In this document: positions 60,859 through 64,000 of the stretch, piece after piece | Position numbering within the stretch: the stretch's first letter is position 1 | Layout of the letters: each line of letters begins with the position of its first letter | Assembly (NCBI GenBank): GCA_947585865.1 | Contig: CANPXH010000002.1 | Coordinates: 62,001-126,000, forward strand | DNA: 64,000 bases | From: an uncultured Clostridia bacterium | GTDB lineage: Bacteria > Bacillota > Clostridia > Lachnospirales > CAG-274 | Direction: 5' to 3' | Notes under the pieces: model-generated | What the model saw: the letters and a program-made list of their open reading frames with translations, nothing else | Told to the model about the DNA's origin: nothing | Databases searched by the model: none | Program-made: the position numbers and the translations under genes

Positions 60859-61500
60859 ATGGAAAATATAAACACTCAAAATAACGATGTGGTACTCAGC
60901 GGAAGGATAATATCGGATTTTCAATTCAGCCACAGTGCTCATGGAGAAGCCTTTTATACATTTATGCTGCAGTGCAGGAGATTGAGCTCCGCATATGATA
61001 CGCTTCCCGTCACGGTATCGGAGAGACTTCTTATAAACAATGAGGCCAAAACAGGCGACAGGGCTGAAGTAAGAGGGCAGCTTCGTTCATATAACAGCTA
61101 TTCCGACGGAAAGACTCATCTCATACTTACGGTGTTCGCAAAGGAAATAGAGATCGATCCAAAGCAAGACGCAGATATAAATACTATTTATCTTAATGGA
61201 TATATATGCAAGCCGACTGTATACAGAAAAACTCCCTTCGGCAGAGAGATAGCGGATATTCTTCTTGCCGTAAACAGATTATATAACAAATCGGATTACA
61301 TACCCGTGATATGCTGGGGAAGGAACGCAAAGTTTGCAAAAAGCTTTGAAGTAGGCGACAATGTGATCATAACGGGGCGTATACAATCACGAAATTATCA
61401 GAAAAAAATATCCGATGAGGAGGTCGTGGAAAAAACCGCATATGAGGTTTCGGTGTCAAAAATAGAAATTTTCAGCGATCCTATTGATGAAATTCAATAA
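60859..61500 (+). CDS. Single-stranded DNA-binding protein-like, two OB folds
   Basis: A 213-residue protein with two OB-like halves. Residues 8-105 (VVLSGRIISDFQFSHSAHGE; EAFYTFMLQCRRLSS; DRAEVRGQLRSYNSY) resemble PriB/SSB, and residues 108-205 (IYLNGYICKPTVYRKTPFGR; PVICWGRNAKFAKSFEVGDN; GRIQSRNYQKKI) resemble SSB again. The usual SSB has one OB fold and an acidic DDIPF-like tail; the tail here is SDPIDEIQ, without the classical SSB tip. It is probably a second SSB or a replication-restart protein. Confidence 0.75.
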   Translation: MENINTQNNDVVLSGRIISDFQFSHSAHGEAFYTFMLQCRRLSSAYDTLPVTVSERLLINNEAKTGDRAEVRGQLRSYNSYSDGKTHLILTVFAKEIEIDPKQDADINTIYLNGYICKPTVYRKTPFGREIADILLAVNRLYNKSDYIPVICWGRNAKFAKSFEVGDNVIITGRIQSRNYQKKISDEEVVEKTAYEVSVSKIEIFSDPIDEIQ

Positions 61501-61557
61501 AAAAAATCCTATTTATTTATTTTAATTGTTAAATTCTTACAGATACTGCGCAAAATG

Positions 61558-61586
61558 TTGACAAATATTAAAAAAGAGAGTATTAT
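61558..61586 (+). promoter_or_regulatory. Strong promoter of the DUF6465 gene
   Basis: TTGACA (61558-61563), 17 bp, TATTAT (61581-61586). About 15 bases upstream is TTGTTAA-N4-TTACAGA, a half-matching Rex-like site, too weak to claim. Confidence 0.75.
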
Positions 61587-61644
61587 AGATAAGGAAATTG
61601 GGTAAGTTACTTTTTAAAGTAATTAAGAAAGGAGAAAAATACAT

Positions 61645-61848
61645 ATGAAAAGTGTATTAACAATTCAGTATAAGGGACACGATGTAGATGACGCTCATCT
61701 TTTAGATACCGCTAAGGAGATCTGGAAGTCAGACGGCAACAAGGTAAAGGATCTGAAGACTGTTGACCTTTACTACAAGCCGGAAGAAGGCAGATGCTAT
61801 TATGTATTCAACGGCGAAGGTTCAGACGACAGCTTTTTTGAAATTTAA
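61645..61848 (+). CDS. DUF6465 family small protein
   Basis: A 67-residue protein. The block DLKTVDLYYKPEEGRCYYVF followed by NGE matches the DUF6465 family of clostridia (function unknown). Consensus promoter, AAAGGAG at the right distance and codon use like hup (no ATA) point to high expression. It stands alone between ssb-like and tyrA genes. An acidic small fold, no membrane segment. Confidence 0.8.
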   Translation: MKSVLTIQYKGHDVDDAHLLDTAKEIWKSDGNKVKDLKTVDLYYKPEEGRCYYVFNGEGSDDSFFEI

Positions 61849-61863
61849 TTTTTAGTCATGAAC

Positions 61864-61900
61864 AGGGACTTATGCTTTTGCATAGGTCCTTTTTTCTTTC
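61864..61900 (+). terminator. Terminator of the DUF6465 gene
   Basis: AGGGACTTATGC / GCATAGGTCCT with a TTTT loop, followed by TTTTTCTTTC. Confidence 0.85.
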
Positions 61901-61908
61901 TGTGACTA

Positions 61909-61937
61909 TTGACCATTTTATCCTTAAGTGTTAGAAT
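61909..61937 (+). promoter_or_regulatory. Promoter of tyrA-aroA
   Basis: TTGACC (61909-61914), 17 bp, TAGAAT (61932-61937). Confidence 0.75.
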
Positions 61938-61977
61938 ATATATAAAAATAAATATATAAAGGAAATAAGGCGTTATT

Positions 61978-63051
61978 ATGAAAAAAATAGGTATAATAGG
62001 TCTCGGCCTCATAGGCGGATCGATAGCTAAGTGTCTGAGAGAAAAGACGGATTATGATATCGTGGCCATGAGCAGAAGTGAGCAGCCTCTTATAGATGCT
62101 GAAAAAAACGGAGATATAAGCAAATATTCGCTTAACGATATAAATATATTCAAGGATTGTGATATAGTTTTCGTATGTACATCCGTAGACAAGATACCGG
62201 CCTATGTGGAAAGGCTCATACCCGTTATAAAGAAAAACTGTATCATAACGGATGTGGGCAGCACAAAAGAGGTCATTTACAACGAGATGCTCAAATTCGG
62301 GGATATAAACTTCATAGGCGGCCATCCTATGGCAGGCAGCGAAAAAACAGGCTACAGATCGGCCAAGGCTCATCTTTTTGAAAATGCCTATTATATCCTT
62401 ACTCCAAATAAAAATATAAATGAGAGTATGCTCAAGTTTATGCTGGGTATCGTCAGAACGCTTGGAGCCATACCTCTTGTGCTGGATCCATCATATCACG
62501 ACCATACCGTTGCGGCAATAAGTCATGTACCTCATATTATTGCGGCGGCTCTTGTAAATACCGTAAAGGATCTTGACGGTGACGATCATTATATGCATGC
62601 GCTTGCGGCAGGAGGGTTCAAAGACATCACAAGAATAGCAAGCTCTTCTCCGGAGGTATGGGCAAGCATATGCGAGGACAACAGAGACAAGATACTGTCC
62701 GTGCTTTCAAGGCTTAAGGAAAATATAACGAGCGCCGAGGAAATGATATCGAAGGGCAGCAGCCTTTATGATTTTTTTGACCGTGCAAGAGAATACAGGA
62801 ACACCTTTAATTCTAGAAAGTCTGCGGTCTCACATTATGAGATCGGCGTGGATATAACGGATAAACCGGGAGCTATTGCGGTCATAGCGGTAATACTCAG
62901 CCACAACAACATCAATATTAAAAATATAGGTATTGTAAACAGCAGGGATTACAGCGAAGGCGTTTTGCAGATAATATTCAACGAAAAAGAAGATATGGAA
63001 AAAGCGATAAGTATTTTAAAATCCATGAACTATAAAGTTTTTGATAAATAA
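61978..63051 (+). CDS. tyrA: Prephenate dehydrogenase
   Basis: A 357-residue enzyme that makes 4-hydroxyphenylpyruvate from prephenate with NAD+. N-terminal Rossmann [14 protein letters not shown], catalytic block [17 protein letters not shown] and the helical region [20 protein letters not shown]. Residues 285-357 form an ACT domain ([20 protein letters not shown]-like), which suggests tyrosine feedback. It precedes aroA by ten bases. Confidence 0.96.
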   Translation: MKKIGIIGLGLIGGSIAKCLREKTDYDIVAMSRSEQPLIDAEKNGDISKYSLNDINIFKDCDIVFVCTSVDKIPAYVERLIPVIKKNCIITDVGSTKEVIYNEMLKFGDINFIGGHPMAGSEKTGYRSAKAHLFENAYYILTPNKNINESMLKFMLGIVRTLGAIPLVLDPSYHDHTVAAISHVPHIIAAALVNTVKDLDGDDHYMHALAAGGFKDITRIASSSPEVWASICEDNRDKILSVLSRLKENITSAEEMISKGSSLYDFFDRAREYRNTFNSRKSAVSHYEIGVDITDKPGAIAVIAVILSHNNINIKNIGIVNSRDYSEGVLQIIFNEKEDMEKAISILKSMNYKVFDK

Positions 63052-63061
63052 GGAGATTACA

Positions 63062-64000
63062 ATGGATAAGGTAATAAATTCCAAAACAGGTCTTAAGGGC
63101 AGAATAAAGATCCCCGGAGATAAGTCTATATCCCACAGAGCAGTTATGTTTGGCTCCATAGCCAAGGGAGATACGAAAATAACGGGCTTTCTCACAGGGG
63201 ATGATTGTATGTCTACCATAGCCTGTTTTAAAAAACTGGGAATAGATATTGATGTCAACAAAGATACTGTCGTTGTCCACGGCAAAGGCCTGAGAGGACT
63301 TTCGGCGCCGAAGGAAGCCCTTGATGTAGGCAACAGCGGCACTACCATAAGGCTTATTTCAGGCATACTTGCGGCGCAGCCTTTCGACTGTGTACTAAAC
63401 GGCGATGCTTCTATAAGGAAAAGGCCTATGAAAAGGATCATAGATCCTCTTTTGCAAATGGGCGCAGATATAGAAAGCGAAAATGAGGGCTATGCTCCCC
63501 TTACCGTACACGGCAGAAAGCTCAAGGCCATAGAGTATACTATGCCTGTAGCCAGCGCACAGGTAAAGTCTTCCATACTTTTGGCAAGCCTTTTTGCCGA
63601 AGGCACTACCGTAATAAATGAGCCTGTGGCTTCAAGGAACCATACGGAGATAATGCTCAACTATTTCGGAGCCGATATCAAAAACAACAACGGGGTCATT
63701 ACAAGCTCGCCTGTGGAGGAGCTTTACGGCGAGGATATAGACGTGCCGGGAGATATTTCTTCGGCTGCTTTTTTTATGGCGGCAGGACTTATAGTTCCCG
63801 ATTCTCACATCATTATAGAAAATGTAGGCATAAATCCCACAAGGACAGGTATAATAGATGCCTTCAAGGCCATGGGCGGTTATGTGGAAATTATAAATGA
63901 AAGAAGCTCCGGAGGAGAACCTGTTGCCGATATAGAGGTAAAGACGTCAAGACTCAGGGCTATCACCCTTGAAGGCGATATAATACCACGTATGATAGAT
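63062..64000 (+). CDS. aroA: 5-enolpyruvylshikimate-3-phosphate synthase, partial (C-terminus outside window)
   Basis: The first 313 residues of EPSP synthase, which joins shikimate-3-phosphate with [40 protein letters not shown] and [17 protein letters not shown] are the PEP/glyphosate site and shikimate phosphate blocks. The start lies ten bases after the tyrA stop behind AAGGAGAT. It continues beyond base 64000. Confidence 0.97.
   Translation, partial: MDKVINSKTGLKGRIKIPGDKSISHRAVMFGSIAKGDTKITGFLTGDDCMSTIACFKKLGIDIDVNKDTVVVHGKGLRGLSAPKEALDVGNSGTTIRLISGILAAQPFDCVLNGDASIRKRPMKRIIDPLLQMGADIESENEGYAPLTVHGRKLKAIEYTMPVASAQVKSSILLASLFAEGTTVINEPVASRNHTEIMLNYFGADIKNNNGVITSSPVEELYGEDIDVPGDISSAAFFMAAGLIVPDSHIIIENVGINPTRTGIIDAFKAMGGYVEIINERSSGGEPVADIEVKTSRLRAITLEGDIIPRMID

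Noticed and set aside
61526-61543. Rex operator-like site TTGTTAA-N4-TTACAGA upstream of the DUF6465 promoter
   Set aside because: Only the left half matches the Rex consensus; the right half differs at several positions, so it is not claimed as a site.

Overview
The window looks like a chromosomal core segment of a low-to-mid GC Firmicute of class Clostridia, most likely a member or relative of Lachnospiraceae. This inference rests on Rex, CarD, SepF/YlmG/YlmH/DivIVA, YabP/YabQ/DivIC, YlbJ, YtaF, SpoVB, a DUF4364 protein, a DUF6465 protein, a zinc-binding L28, a giant 2-hydroxyacyl-CoA dehydratase activase-like protein and consensus sigma-A promoters with 17 bp spacers. Several spore-formation genes imply an endospore former or a close descendant of one. 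Most genes use ATA heavily for Ile; the few likely high-expression genes (hup, rpmB, the DUF6465 gene) largely avoid it. I see no rRNA or tRNA genes, CRISPR array, prophage, transposase or plasmid functions.

Layout. 1-6.1 kb: the N-terminal two thirds of uvrC (minus), spoVB, and a zinc ABC importer operon (znuA-znuC-znuB) with a CBS-domain gene. 6.1-14.5 kb: rex, a 1415-residue CoA-dehydratase activase-like protein, an RluA-type pseudouridine synthase, a sugar nucleotidyltransferase, a YoaK-type membrane protein and rnhA. 15-19.5 kb: a membrane-anchored pseudokinase, ytaF (minus) and a SERCA-type P-type ATPase. 19.6-27.7 kb: a ten-gene minus-strand operon for cell division and envelope (HlyD-like, yggS, sepF, ylmG, ylmH, divIVA, aroB, lspA, an rluD-type gene, an unknown membrane protein). 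27.7-34.6 kb: ylbJ, then a minus operon yloU-yloV-recG-rsmD-coaD-coiled-coil gene. 34.7-38.1 kb: rpmB, a zinc-ribbon protein, and mazG-hup-rqcP-yabP-yabQ-divIC. 38.5-41.5 kb: a sugar isomerase-like TIM barrel, a 3-methyladenine glycosylase, a nadD-yqeK fusion and rsfS. 41.8-52.2 kb: an XRE regulator, a CotS-like degenerate kinase, DUF4364, a radical SAM protein, addA and a heterodimeric ABC exporter pair under a MarR-like operator. 52.2-57.1 kb: a small membrane protein, two VanW-type genes, yerC and pcrA. 57.2-64 kb: aquaporin, aroK, carD, trpD, a two-OB-fold SSB, DUF6465, tyrA and the start of aroA.

The most unusual feature is a pair of about 285-bp structured intergenic elements at 38153-38436 and 58512-58797, in opposite orientation and almost identical in their core. 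Each is bracketed by two copies of a 20-21 bp hairpin. That hairpin is the same at both ends of one copy but unrelated between the copies. One internal stem has changed at most paired positions while keeping its pairing. This looks like an undescribed structured RNA or small mobile element. Secondary points of interest are two kinase-fold proteins lacking catalytic residues, a hairpin that hides the ribosome binding site of one of them, a promoter for hup inside mazG, and addA without addB.

All protein assignments come from reading sequence motifs by eye; no database search was possible.
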